From contig JASHPB010000056.1 in assembly GCA_030038355.1 (NCBI GenBank), positions 1 to 48,703 of the forward strand: DNA of 48,703 nucleotides. Direction: 5' to 3'. Positions 17,460-25,523 of the stretch are shown here, piece after piece. Both the position numbers and the translations under genes were made by a program. Numbering within the stretch: position 1 is the stretch's first letter; each line of letters begins with the position of its first letter. A model generated the notes under the pieces. The model made no database searches. It saw only the letters and a list, made by a program, of their open reading frames with translations, and was not told the DNA's origin. This DNA comes from Candidatus Binataceae bacterium. Its GTDB lineage: Bacteria; Desulfobacterota; Binatia; Binatales; Binataceae.

Positions 17460-18776
17460 ATGAATATCGCGGTAATAGGCACTGGATACGTCGGCTTGGT
17501 CAGTGGCACCTGCTACGCCGAAAGCGGCAACGAGGTGATCTGCGTCGATATCGATCCCAACCGGATCGCGATGCTGAACGAAGGCAAAGTGCCGATCTAC
17601 GAGCCGGGGCTCGAGGAACTGGTGCGGCGCAACAAGGCCGAGGGACGATTGCAATTCACAGAGGACACGGCAGTAGCTGTGGCGCAATCGATGGTGTCGT
17701 TTATCGCGGTCGGCACGCCGCCGGGCACCAACGGCGCCGCTGATCTATCGGGAGTCTTCAAGGCAGCAGAGCAGGTTGCGAAAACCGTGACCGGCTATCA
17801 CGTCGTGGTGGTCAAGAGCACCGTGCCGGTCGGCACCAACGACAAGGTGCGCGAGATCGTGACGCGCAACGCGAAGTTTCAGGTCGATGTCTGCTCGGTG
17901 CCGGAGTTCCTCAAGGAAGGCTCAGCGATCGAGGACTTCATGCGGCCCGACCGGATCGTAATCGGCAGCCTGAGCGAGCGTGCGACCGCAATTCTGAAAG
18001 AGATTCACGCGCCCTTCGTGCGCACCGACAATCCGATCCTGGTGATGGACCCGCGATCGTCGGAACTCACGAAGTACGCCTCCAATGCGATGCTCGCGCT
18101 GCGCATCTCGTTCATCAACGACATGGCGAATCTCTGCGACGCGGTCGGCGCGGATATCAACTCGGTGCGGCGCGGCCTCGGTGCGGACCGCAGAATCGGC
18201 TCGTCGTTCCTGTTTCCGGGAATCGGCTACGGAGGCTCCTGTTTCCCAAAGGATGTGCAGGCCCTCGTGCACACGGCGACCGAGCACAATCTCGATTTCG
18301 CTCTGCTCCGGGCGGCGGAGGCGGTGAACGCGCGGCAGAAACGGCTCCTGCCGTTCCGAGTGAAACAACACTTCGGTGAGAATCTCGAAGGCCGCACTTT
18401 TGCGCTCTGGGGACTCGCGTTCAAGCCGCGCACTGACGATATGCGTGAAGCGCCTTCGATCGTGGTGATCGACGAACTGCTGAAGGCGGGAGCGAAGTGC
18501 CAGTTGCACGACCCCGAGGCGCTCGACAACACGCGCACACTGCTCGGCGAGCGCGACGGCCGCCTCTCGTACCATCGCCTGAACTACGAGGCGCTCCACG
18601 GCGCCGACGCGCTGCTGATCCTCACCGAGTGGAACGAATTTCGGCATCCCAATTTCCAGCGAATCAAGGCCGAACTGAAACAGCCGGTGATTTTCGATGG
18701 ACGGAACCTGTATGATCCTGATCTGATGAAGGCGCTCGACATCAATTACTACTCGATTGGTCGGAAGCCCGTCTGA
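17460..18776 (+). CDS. ugd: UDP-glucose 6-dehydrogenase
   Basis: The 438-residue enzyme oxidises UDP-glucose to UDP-glucuronate with two NAD+. MNIAVIGTGYVGLVSGTCYA is the NAD-binding start. The central helix has the conserved Lys in SELTKYASNAM (K205). The catalytic Cys is C261 in GIGYGGSCFPKDV. The C-terminal UDP-binding domain follows (WGLAFKPRTDDMREAPS). UDP-glucuronate supplies capsule, lipopolysaccharide or teichuronic-type polymers. It sits between a glycosyltransferase and an epimerase gene. Confidence 0.95.
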   Translation: MNIAVIGTGYVGLVSGTCYAESGNEVICVDIDPNRIAMLNEGKVPIYEPGLEELVRRNKAEGRLQFTEDTAVAVAQSMVSFIAVGTPPGTNGAADLSGVFKAAEQVAKTVTGYHVVVVKSTVPVGTNDKVREIVTRNAKFQVDVCSVPEFLKEGSAIEDFMRPDRIVIGSLSERATAILKEIHAPFVRTDNPILVMDPRSSELTKYASNAMLALRISFINDMANLCDAVGADINSVRRGLGADRRIGSSFLFPGIGYGGSCFPKDVQALVHTATEHNLDFALLRAAEAVNARQKRLLPFRVKQHFGENLEGRTFALWGLAFKPRTDDMREAPSIVVIDELLKAGAKCQLHDPEALDNTRTLLGERDGRLSYHRLNYEALHGADALLILTEWNEFRHPNFQRIKAELKQPVIFDGRNLYDPDLMKALDINYYSIGRKPV

Positions 18777-18790
18777 GCGGAGCATTGGTG

Positions 18791-19732
18791 ATGAGAATTC
18801 TCGTTACCGGCGGGGCAGGCTTTATCGGATCGAATACCGTCGACGCGCTCGTCGCACAGAATGCGGGCGAAATTTCGATCCTCGACGATCTCTCGGCCGG
18901 CAAGCGGCATCAGGTGAATCCAAGGGCCGCGTTTTATCAGGTTGATTTGCGCGATGGCGCGGCAGTGAGGGGCGTAGTCGAGGCAACCAAGCCGGAGGCG
19001 ATCGTGCATCTGGCGGCGCAGATGGACGTGCGGCGCTCGGTTGCTGATCCGGCATTCGACGCGCAGGTCAATCTCGTCGGCTTCCTCAACTTGATCGAAT
19101 CCGCGCGCAAGAATGGACTCAAGCGCGTGATTTTCGCCTCGACCGGCGGCGCGATTTATGGCGAACAAGAGGAGTTTCCCTGCAGCGAGGATCACCCGCG
19201 GCGGCCGGTGAGTCCTTATGGCGTCGCGAAGCTCGCGACTGAGGCATATCTCTTTTTCTACAAGACGGAATACGGTATCGACTATGTCGCGCTCCGCTAC
19301 GGCAACGTTTACGGCCCGCGTCAGGACCCGCACGGCGAGGCGGGCGTGGTCGCGATATTCTCCGGCCTGATGCTCGATCATAAGCCGGTCACGATATTCG
19401 GCGACGGCAAACAAACCCGCGATTACGTTTATGTCGGCGACGTCGTCGCGGCGAACCTCGCGGCACTCGGCTCGAGCGTCTCGGCAGAGGCGTTCAATAT
19501 TGGCACGGGAATCGAGACCGATGTAAATCAGCTTTACGCTACGCTCGCCTCGATCGCGGACTTTCCCGCGCAAGCGACCCATGCCGCGCCGCGTCCGGGC
19601 GAGCAGCGCCGCTCAGTGATCTCGCCCGCGCGCGCCGCGGAGAAGCTCGGATGGCATCCGCAGGTGAAGCTTGCCGAGGGACTCGCCAGGACCTTCGATT
19701 ATTTCAAGCAACAACGCTCGCGTTCTGGGTGA
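18791..19732 (+). CDS. NAD-dependent epimerase/dehydratase, UDP-glucose 4-epimerase-like
   Basis: The 313-residue short-chain (extended) reductase has [19 protein letters not shown] at the start, catalytic Y143 and K147 in SPYGVAKLA, and ASTGG supplying the Ser/Thr. The short length (about 310), [20 protein letters not shown] and the C-terminal layout resemble the GalE/WbpP-like group common in deltaproteobacteria and archaea. It probably interconverts UDP-hexoses or UDP-uronates made by the preceding enzyme. ATG 18791 is used because GCGGAG lies upstream; GTG 18788 and TTG 18785 are alternatives. lepA starts one base after the stop. Confidence 0.88.
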   Translation: MRILVTGGAGFIGSNTVDALVAQNAGEISILDDLSAGKRHQVNPRAAFYQVDLRDGAAVRGVVEATKPEAIVHLAAQMDVRRSVADPAFDAQVNLVGFLNLIESARKNGLKRVIFASTGGAIYGEQEEFPCSEDHPRRPVSPYGVAKLATEAYLFFYKTEYGIDYVALRYGNVYGPRQDPHGEAGVVAIFSGLMLDHKPVTIFGDGKQTRDYVYVGDVVAANLAALGSSVSAEAFNIGTGIETDVNQLYATLASIADFPAQATHAAPRPGEQRRSVISPARAAEKLGWHPQVKLAEGLARTFDYFKQQRSRSG

Positions 19733-19733
19733 T

Positions 19734-21536
19734 ATGACTGACCCCGGGCTGATACGGAACTTTTCGATCATCGCGCATATCGATCACGGCAAGTCGACGC
19801 TCGCCGATCGATTGCTTGAGCGTACCGGTGCGCTCAGCCAGCGCGAGCTTAAGGAACAGTTCCTCGATTCGATGGACCTCGAGCGCGAGCGCGGTATCAC
19901 GATCAAGGCGCGCTCGGTGCGGCTCAACTACGAAGCGCACGACGGCAAGTCATACGTGCTGAACCTTATCGACACTCCCGGCCACGTCGATTTCGCCTAC
20001 GAGGTGTCGCGGAGCCTCTCCGCGTGCGAAGGCGCATTGCTCGTCGTCGATGCGAGCCAGGGCGTCGAGGCGCAAACTCTAGCCAACGTCTACCTCGCGC
20101 TCGACCATGGCCTCGAAATCGTACCGGTCATCAACAAGATCGATCTGCCGGGCGCCGATATCGAGCGCACGCGGCAGCAGATCGAGGACATCATCGGGCT
20201 CGACGGGTCCGAGGCGATTCTCACCAGCGCCAAAGAAGGCGTCGGTATCGAGGAGTGCCTCGAAGCGATCGTGGCACGCATTCCGCCGCCGAAGATCGGT
20301 CCATCGACCGGCACTCGCGCGCTGATTTTCGATAGCTGGTACGACAGCTACGAAGGAGCGATCGGCCTCGTGCGCGTGTTCGGCGGCGAGTTCCGCAGGG
20401 CGATGAAAGTTCGCCTGATGGGCACCGGCAAGGACGGCGAGGTGATGCGACTCGGCCATTTCACTCCGCACGAGCAGCCCGCGGAGACGCTCGGGCCGGG
20501 CGAAGTCGGTTTCATCGTGGCCGGTATCAAGACCGTGGCCGACATGCGCGTCGGCGACACAATTACGGATGCCGAGAATCCCGCCGCTCAGCCGCTGCCC
20601 GGGTTCAAAGAACTCAAGCCGATGGTTTTTGCCGGGCTCTATCCGACCGAGGCCAACCAGTACGGCGCGCTCCGCGATGCGATCGAAAAGCTGCGCCTCA
20701 ACGACGCGAGCCTCATCTGCGAGCCGGAGACTTCACAGGCTCTAGGCTTCGGCTTTCGCGCCGGATTTCTCGGGCTCCTGCACATGGAGATCGCGCAGGA
20801 GCGGCTCGAGCGCGAGTTCGGCATCAACCTGATTGTCACAGCGCCGACGGTCGCATATCGGGTGCGCACGGTTAGTGACGCGCTGCTGATGGTTGACAAC
20901 CCGACGCACCTGCCAGACGAGAACTCGATCGAGGCAATCGAGGAGCCCTTCATCCTCGCGTCGATTCACATGCCGGAGGATTTTCTCGGCGCGGTGATGG
21001 CGCTTTGCGAGGATCGGCGCGGCTTGCAGCGCGATCTGAAGTTCCTCGGCCAGAAGCGCGTCATTCTCCACTACGAGTTGCCGCTCGCCGAAATTGTTTT
21101 CGATTTCTACGACCGGCTCAAATCGGTGAGCCGCGGCTACGCCTCGCTCGACTACGAGTTTCTGGACTTCCGCGCCGGGCCTCTGGTTAAATTAGATATC
21201 CTCATCAACGGCGAAGTGGTGGATGCGCTTTCGATCATAGTGCATCGCGACAAGGCTTATGAGCGGGGACGGGCACTATGCGAGAAGATGCGCCAATTGA
21301 TCCCGCGCCAGATGTTCGAGGTCGCAATCCAGGCATCGATTGGCTCGCGCATCATCGCTCGCGAGTCCGTTAAGGCGCTGCGCAAAAACGTCACCGCCAA
21401 GTGCTATGGTGGAGACATCACCCGCAAGCGCAAGCTTCTCGAGAAGCAGAAAGAAGGCAAGAAACGGATGAAACAGGTCGGGCGCGTCGAAATTCCGCAG
21501 GAAGCGTTCCTCGCGCTGCTCAAGGTGGGAGAATAG
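19734..21536 (+). CDS. lepA: Elongation factor 4 (LepA)
   Basis: The 600-residue ribosomal back-translocating GTPase has G1 [16 protein letters not shown]2 [10 protein letters not shown]3 [11 protein letters not shown] and G4 NKIDLPGAD. The LepA-specific C-terminal domain ends in [20 protein letters not shown] and [16 protein letters not shown]. The length matches the family (about 600). The start [19 protein letters not shown] is the conserved one; the frame extends upstream into the epimerase gene but without conservation. The lepA-lepB order is widespread, and lepB starts 4 bases after its stop. Confidence 0.97.
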   Translation: MTDPGLIRNFSIIAHIDHGKSTLADRLLERTGALSQRELKEQFLDSMDLERERGITIKARSVRLNYEAHDGKSYVLNLIDTPGHVDFAYEVSRSLSACEGALLVVDASQGVEAQTLANVYLALDHGLEIVPVINKIDLPGADIERTRQQIEDIIGLDGSEAILTSAKEGVGIEECLEAIVARIPPPKIGPSTGTRALIFDSWYDSYEGAIGLVRVFGGEFRRAMKVRLMGTGKDGEVMRLGHFTPHEQPAETLGPGEVGFIVAGIKTVADMRVGDTITDAENPAAQPLPGFKELKPMVFAGLYPTEANQYGALRDAIEKLRLNDASLICEPETSQALGFGFRAGFLGLLHMEIAQERLEREFGINLIVTAPTVAYRVRTVSDALLMVDNPTHLPDENSIEAIEEPFILASIHMPEDFLGAVMALCEDRRGLQRDLKFLGQKRVILHYELPLAEIVFDFYDRLKSVSRGYASLDYEFLDFRAGPLVKLDILINGEVVDALSIIVHRDKAYERGRALCEKMRQLIPRQMFEVAIQASIGSRIIARESVKALRKNVTAKCYGGDITRKRKLLEKQKEGKKRMKQVGRVEIPQEAFLALLKVGE

Positions 21537-21540
21537 CCCG

Positions 21541-22263
21541 ATGGCTCAACCAGCGCGCGACTTCATGAAGAGCCGCTCGACCGGCGGCGAGCCGCGCCCG
21601 GGGGCCACACCCACGCCGCAGAAATCGGTCTTTCGTGAATACACCGAGGCGATGGGAATCGCGCTGATACTCGCGATCATCATCCGCACCTTCCTTGTTC
21701 AGGCATACAAGATACCGTCGGGTTCGATGGAGCCGACGCTGCTGGTGGGAGACCATATCCTCGTCAACAAGTTGATCTACGGGCTGCGCATGCCGGACTC
21801 GATCTTCGGTGTGCAGATCCCTGGTCTGCCCTACGGCGAGTATCTGTTCCGACTCGAGCCGGTGCATCGCGGCGACGTCGTAGTGTTCGTGTTCCCGCCC
21901 GATCCGACCAAGGACTTCATCAAGCGCGTGATCGGCATCGCCGGCGACACGATCGAAGTCAAGAACGGCGCAGTATGGCTCAACGGCAAGCCGATGAACG
22001 ATCCGCATGCGCACTTCGAGGTCGCACCGCAGGATCGCTCGGAGGTTGCGCCGCGTGACAATTTTGGTCCGGTGACGGTACCGCCCGGCAAGCTCTTCAT
22101 GATGGGGGACAATCGCGACCGCAGCTACGACAGCCGCTTCTGGGGATTCGTCGATGACGATCAGGTTGAAGGCCGCGCGATGATCATCTACTGGTCATGG
22201 GACAGCGACGGCACCAGTCTCATCCCGATTCGCTGGAGCAGGTTCGGGATGATCGTGCACTAG
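21541..22263 (+). CDS. lepB: Signal peptidase I
   Basis: The 240-residue membrane peptidase removes Sec/Tat signal peptides. A cytoplasmic tail of about 35 residues is followed by one membrane helix (ALILAIIIRTFLVQ). The nucleophile S62 lies in IPSGSMEPTLLVGD and the general base K129 in DFIKRVIGIAGD. MMGDNRDRSYDSRFWG is the box E motif. It is coupled to lepA and followed 15 bases later by a coiled-coil protein gene. Confidence 0.96.
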   Translation: MAQPARDFMKSRSTGGEPRPGATPTPQKSVFREYTEAMGIALILAIIIRTFLVQAYKIPSGSMEPTLLVGDHILVNKLIYGLRMPDSIFGVQIPGLPYGEYLFRLEPVHRGDVVVFVFPPDPTKDFIKRVIGIAGDTIEVKNGAVWLNGKPMNDPHAHFEVAPQDRSEVAPRDNFGPVTVPPGKLFMMGDNRDRSYDSRFWGFVDDDQVEGRAMIIYWSWDSDGTSLIPIRWSRFGMIVH

Positions 22264-22278
22264 CATCCAGGAGGGTAC

Positions 22279-22851
22279 GTGGCTGACGAGGCGGTAACCA
22301 GGATCGGAGCTATTCTCGAAGAACTAAGCGCGCGTTTCGAACTAGTGGTTGAAGCCGTCACCGGATTCGGCGGCCGCGTCGATGCGCTCCGCGACGAGCT
22401 GTTCGGTCAGTTCGCGGAGGTGGGAGGTCAGGTGCGGTTCCTCTCCGAGCAAATCGCCGAGAGCCGCCGCGGCGTCGCAATCGTACGCGAGGACCTCGGC
22501 GCCGAGATCATCCGTATCGGCGAGGCCCTCGGCAAGGCGCGCGTTGAGTTCCGCGACGGACTCGCGGCGCTGCAATCAGATATCGCGGCCGCTGATGGAC
22601 GAGGCGCCACAGCCGATCGCGATGGCGCCGCGCTTCATGCGGAACTTGCCGATACGACCAAGGTGATCAAGCGCGAGATTGCCTCGTCGGCGGAGACATC
22701 GGCCAAGAAACTTAGCGCCGAGCTGAAACAGACCAACAAGGTGCTCGCCGATCTGAGCCGCAAATTTGAGCGCTTCGACGATCGCATCACGATTCAGACG
22801 CGCGACCAGGACCAGCGCCTCCGCAAGCTCGAGCGCAAGCGCGCCAGCTGA
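22279..22851 (+). CDS. Coiled-coil protein of unknown function
   Basis: The 190-residue, charged, Cys- and Trp-free protein has no membrane segment. It starts at GTG after a perfect AGGAGG. Nearly all of it is predictable as long amphipathic helix: heptad-like runs such as ALRDELFGQFAEVGGQVRFL (about 36-55) and ELKQTNKVLADLSRKFERFD (about 150-170). Similar short coiled-coil proteins are common in delta-like lineages and are annotated only as hypothetical. It follows lepA-lepB in the same direction; no role is proposed. Confidence 0.75.
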   Translation: MADEAVTRIGAILEELSARFELVVEAVTGFGGRVDALRDELFGQFAEVGGQVRFLSEQIAESRRGVAIVREDLGAEIIRIGEALGKARVEFRDGLAALQSDIAAADGRGATADRDGAALHAELADTTKVIKREIASSAETSAKKLSAELKQTNKVLADLSRKFERFDDRITIQTRDQDQRLRKLERKRAS

Positions 22852-22888
22852 TCCTGTTCAAAGATCGCAGCCCGAAGGCCGCGGTCGC

Positions 22889-22917
22889 TTGCGCGATTCG
22901 CAGGCTGACGGTAAATT
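22889..22917 (+). promoter_or_regulatory. Candidate promoter of the pyrimidine operon
   Basis: TTGCGC (22889-22894) and TAAATT (22912-22917) are spaced 17 bases apart upstream of the pyr leader hairpins. Matches to consensus are moderate (3/6 and 4/6). It would place the transcript start near 22924, so that all leader structures are transcribed. Confidence 0.3.
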
Positions 22918-22931
22918 GAAACTGCCTTTAA

Positions 22932-22950
22932 CTCATCACGAGATGGTGAG
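22932..22950 (+). promoter_or_regulatory. Leader hairpin before the pyr leader ORF (candidate PyrR-binding or control hairpin)
   Basis: CTCATCA (22932-22938) pairs with TGGTGAG (22944-22950) over 7 bp with one G-U, around loop CGAGA. It ends directly before the AAGGTGA Shine-Dalgarno of the leader ORF. PyrR-binding RNA hairpins of Gram-positive pyr leaders carry a GNGAG-type loop, and the CGAGA loop here is reminiscent but not a full match, so PyrR binding is a hypothesis. Confidence 0.4.
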
Positions 22951-22959
22951 AAGGTGAAC

Positions 22960-23028
22960 ATGATCGACGACGTTAACAATCTGCCTGGCCGCGTGCGCGG
23001 CCAGGTTTCTTTTCGGGCGCGCCGATGA
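22960..23028 (+). CDS. Leader peptide ORF of the pyr operon (22 codons)
   Basis: ATG 22960, preceded by AAGGTGA, reads MIDDVNNLPGRVRGQVSFRA and two arginines, then stops at TGA 23026-23028, overlapping the pyrR start as ATGA. The ORF spans the whole terminator hairpin at 22984-23014. In the E. coli pyrBI operon a leader peptide translated close behind RNA polymerase prevents terminator formation when UTP is low. The arrangement here has the same geometry, plus direct translational coupling to pyrR. It is too short for conservation to be judged from one genome. Confidence 0.5.
   Translation: MIDDVNNLPGRVRGQVSFRARR
22984..23014 (+). terminator. Attenuator-type intrinsic terminator upstream of pyrR
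   Basis: CCTGGCCGCG (22984-22993) and CGCGGCCAGG (22996-23005) form a perfect inverted repeat of 10 bases per arm, followed by TTTCTTTTC. It lies inside the leader ORF, 10 bases before the pyrR ATG, where a terminator makes sense only as a regulated attenuator of the operon. Confidence 0.75.
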
Positions 23029-23570
23029 CCAACGGCAAGCGCGAAATCGCGCTCGACGCCGCGCAGGTCGGCCGCTCGATCAAGCGCATCGCACTCGAAA
23101 TCTCCGAGCGCAACAACGGCGCCGAGGACATCGTGCTCGTCGGAATCGTACGGCGGGGCGCCAACCTGGCTGAGCGTATCGCGGCCGAGCTGCGCGAGCA
23201 CGGCAAGGGCGAGGTTCCCGTCGGCACGCTCGACATCTCGTCGTATCGCGACGATGGCCGCGGTACCCCAGGCGACCCGCGCCTGCTCGGCCGTGACATT
23301 CCGTTCAGCTTCGACGGCAAGACCGTGGTGCTGGTCGATGACGTCCTCTATACCGGTCGCACGGTGCGCGCCGCGATCGACGCGCTTTCCGATCTCGGCC
23401 GCGCCGAGTCGATTCAGCTCGCGGTCCTGGTCGATCGAGGCGAGCACGAGCTTCCGATTCGCGCCGACTACGTCGGCAAGAACATTCCCGCGCCGCGCGG
23501 CCAGCGCGTTTACGTGCGCCTTTCCGAAGTAGACGGCGCGGACGCGGTCGTGCTCGGGGAGCGAAAATAG
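23025..23570 (+). CDS. pyrR: Bifunctional PyrR: pyrimidine operon regulator/uracil phosphoribosyltransferase
   Basis: The 181-residue protein has the PyrR fold. REIALDAAQVGRSIKRIA opens it, VGIVRRGANLAERIA is the PPi loop, GTLDISSYRDD the hood region, and VVLVDDVLYTGRTVRAAIDA (101-120) the PRPP-binding motif. VDRGEHELPIRADYVGKNIP is the family C-terminal signature. PyrR binds leader RNA in response to UMP/UTP and PRPP; many orthologues also have uracil phosphoribosyltransferase activity. It directly follows an attenuator-like leader and abuts the pyrB fusion (stop codon immediately before its ATG). Confidence 0.95.
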   Translation: MTNGKREIALDAAQVGRSIKRIALEISERNNGAEDIVLVGIVRRGANLAERIAAELREHGKGEVPVGTLDISSYRDDGRGTPGDPRLLGRDIPFSFDGKTVVLVDDVLYTGRTVRAAIDALSDLGRAESIQLAVLVDRGEHELPIRADYVGKNIPAPRGQRVYVRLSEVDGADAVVLGERK

Positions 23571-25523
23571 ATGCCGCGCCTCAAGAAACTCGACGTCGTC
23601 TCAATCGAGGATCTCTCTACGGCAGAGATCGAGCGCATCTTCACCGTAGCCGAGGCGCTCGAGCGCGGCCTCGACGAGGGCAAGCCGTTCACCACCGCGC
23701 AGAACCTCGTGATGTCGACGCTCTTCTATGAACCGTCAACGCGAACGCGGCTCAGCTTTGAGTCTGCGATGCATCGGCTCGGCGGCGCCGTCATCAGCTC
23801 GGCCGACATGCAGGCAAGCTCCGCGGCGAAAGGCGAGAGCCTGGCCGACACGGTGCGCGTCGTCAGCAACTACGCCGACGTGATCGTGCTGCGCCATCCG
23901 CATGACGGCGCGGCTCGCGTCGCGGCAGAGTACGCGACGTGCCCCGTTATCAACGCCGGAGATGGCAGCCGCGAACACCCGACGCAGACGCTCTGCGATC
24001 TCTACATCCTGAAGAAAAAGAAGGGTTATCTGAAAGGCCTCACGGTCGCGCTCTGCGGCGACCTCAAGTACGGCCGCACTGTACATTCTCTGATTTACGC
24101 GCTCGCCCGCTTCGGCGCGAACATCGTCGCCGTGCCTACCGCCGGCATGAACGTCCCCGAGTACGTGCTCGATCGTCTCGCGGCCGAGCGGAGCTACAGT
24201 TTTTCGACCGTCACGATGGACGAGCTGAAATCTCTCGCTGGCGGGCTCGATGCGCTCTATCTGACGCCGAGCGGACCGCATCAGATGGCGCTGTTCACGG
24301 GCGGTGCGGCCGGAGAGCGCGCGCCCGCAGGCGAACCTCCGGCGGCGCTCGATGCCTTTTACGTGACACGCCTTCAGAAGGAGCGCCTCGGCAGCAAGGA
24401 ATCGCCCGCCGAAAACTACGTCCGCTTCGACGCGCGCGCGCTCAGGACGCACCGCACGCAGGAAGCCGTCGTGATGCATCCGCTGCCGCGCACCAACGAG
24501 CTCGCCTACGAGCTTGACCAAGATCCGCGCGCGATCTACTTCCAGCAGGCCGCTGCCGGCGTGCCGGTTCGGATGGCGCTCATCGCCTGGATGATCGAGG
24601 AGACCGCTCGCAAAGACCTGCATCATCCCGTCGCTCCGGCCGAAGATGCAATTCGATTTCGCGCCGACAGCGCGCCGCGATGCGTCAACTCCAATTGCAT
24701 CACGCGCTTCGAGGGTCTGTATCTACGGCCGCGCTTTCGGGCGGCACGCAGTGCCGATCCGAATCGTTTCAACCTGCGCTGTGACTATTGCGAGCGTGAG
24801 CTGAGTGCCGAGTTCGTCGGTCACACGCGATCGCATCGATACTACAGGTTCGACGAATCAATGCACGGCTTCGTAAGACAGTGGATCGCCGAGGGCTCGC
24901 TCGCCGTGTTCGACAGCGTCAAGCAGGCCGAAGAGCACGGCTATGAGCCATACAAGCGCGGACCGCAGCGCGAGATCCTGAAGGGCGGCGAAGTTTCCCA
25001 AGCGGTCGAATCGCTAGCCGACCAGATCGTCGCCGACATTCCCGACATGGCCGACGTCACTCTGGTCGGCGTTGTGAGCCACGGCGCGCTGCTCGCCATG
25101 CGGCTTCGCGCGCTGATCGAGAAAAGGACCGGCGTACATCCGCCGTGCGCTGCGCTCGATGTATACAGCGCAGCCGACCCGATTCGGCCGCTCGACGGAA
25201 GCGAGGAGTTCAGCGCCGAGGGCCGCACGATCGTTATCGTTGACGATGTGATCAACAGCGGATGGACGGTGCAGCGCGCCATGACGATGCTCTGGCAGAT
25301 CGGGCGGCCCGGCGCGGTTAAGCTGGCCGTGCTGATCGATCGCGGCCATCGCGCCCTTCCGATTCGTCCGAACTACGTTGGCAAAAACATCCCGACCTCG
25401 CGCACGGAGCGCGTGCAAGTCCGCCTGGCCGCTCCTGGAGCGGGCGCGACGAGCAAGGCACAGGATCGTGTGATGCTCTATTCGATGGTCGAGCCGATGA
25501 GGGAGTCTGAGGCGACGCGGTGA
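23571..25523 (+). CDS. pyrB: Aspartate carbamoyltransferase fused to a PyrI-type zinc module and a second PyrR-like domain
   Basis: The 650-residue chain has three parts. Residues 1-350 are the ATCase catalytic chain: FYEPSTRTRLSFESAMHRLG (carbamoyl phosphate), SSAAKGESLADT, AGDGSREHPTQT, GDLKYGRTVHS, VTRLQKERL and VMHPLPRTNE. Residues 371-416 match the zinc half of PyrI: CVNSNC then CDYCERELS (C371, C376, C404, C407). Residues about 465-620 are PyrR-like: VGVVSHGALLAMRLRAL, IVIVDDVINSGWTVQRAM (553-570) and LIDRGHRALPIRPNYVGKNI. The nucleotide-binding N-terminal half of PyrI is absent, and no separate pyrI is in the operon. A 30-odd residue insertion (about 232-263) precedes the 240s loop. 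It should make carbamoyl aspartate; the extra domains probably confer nucleotide or PRPP control (inference). One uninterrupted frame rules out a simple gene junction. Confidence 0.93.
   Translation: MPRLKKLDVVSIEDLSTAEIERIFTVAEALERGLDEGKPFTTAQNLVMSTLFYEPSTRTRLSFESAMHRLGGAVISSADMQASSAAKGESLADTVRVVSNYADVIVLRHPHDGAARVAAEYATCPVINAGDGSREHPTQTLCDLYILKKKKGYLKGLTVALCGDLKYGRTVHSLIYALARFGANIVAVPTAGMNVPEYVLDRLAAERSYSFSTVTMDELKSLAGGLDALYLTPSGPHQMALFTGGAAGERAPAGEPPAALDAFYVTRLQKERLGSKESPAENYVRFDARALRTHRTQEAVVMHPLPRTNELAYELDQDPRAIYFQQAAAGVPVRMALIAWMIEETARKDLHHPVAPAEDAIRFRADSAPRCVNSNCITRFEGLYLRPRFRAARSADPNRFNLRCDYCERELSAEFVGHTRSHRYYRFDESMHGFVRQWIAEGSLAVFDSVKQAEEHGYEPYKRGPQREILKGGEVSQAVESLADQIVADIPDMADVTLVGVVSHGALLAMRLRALIEKRTGVHPPCAALDVYSAADPIRPLDGSEEFSAEGRTIVIVDDVINSGWTVQRAMTMLWQIGRPGAVKLAVLIDRGHRALPIRPNYVGKNIPTSRTERVQVRLAAPGAGATSKAQDRVMLYSMVEPMRESEATR

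Noticed and set aside
23571-25523. Idea that the pyrB fusion is two genes with a missed stop or a frameshift join
   Set aside because: The frame is continuous, codon usage is uniform, and the PyrI-type zinc module lies between the two domains, so a simple junction error would not create this order.
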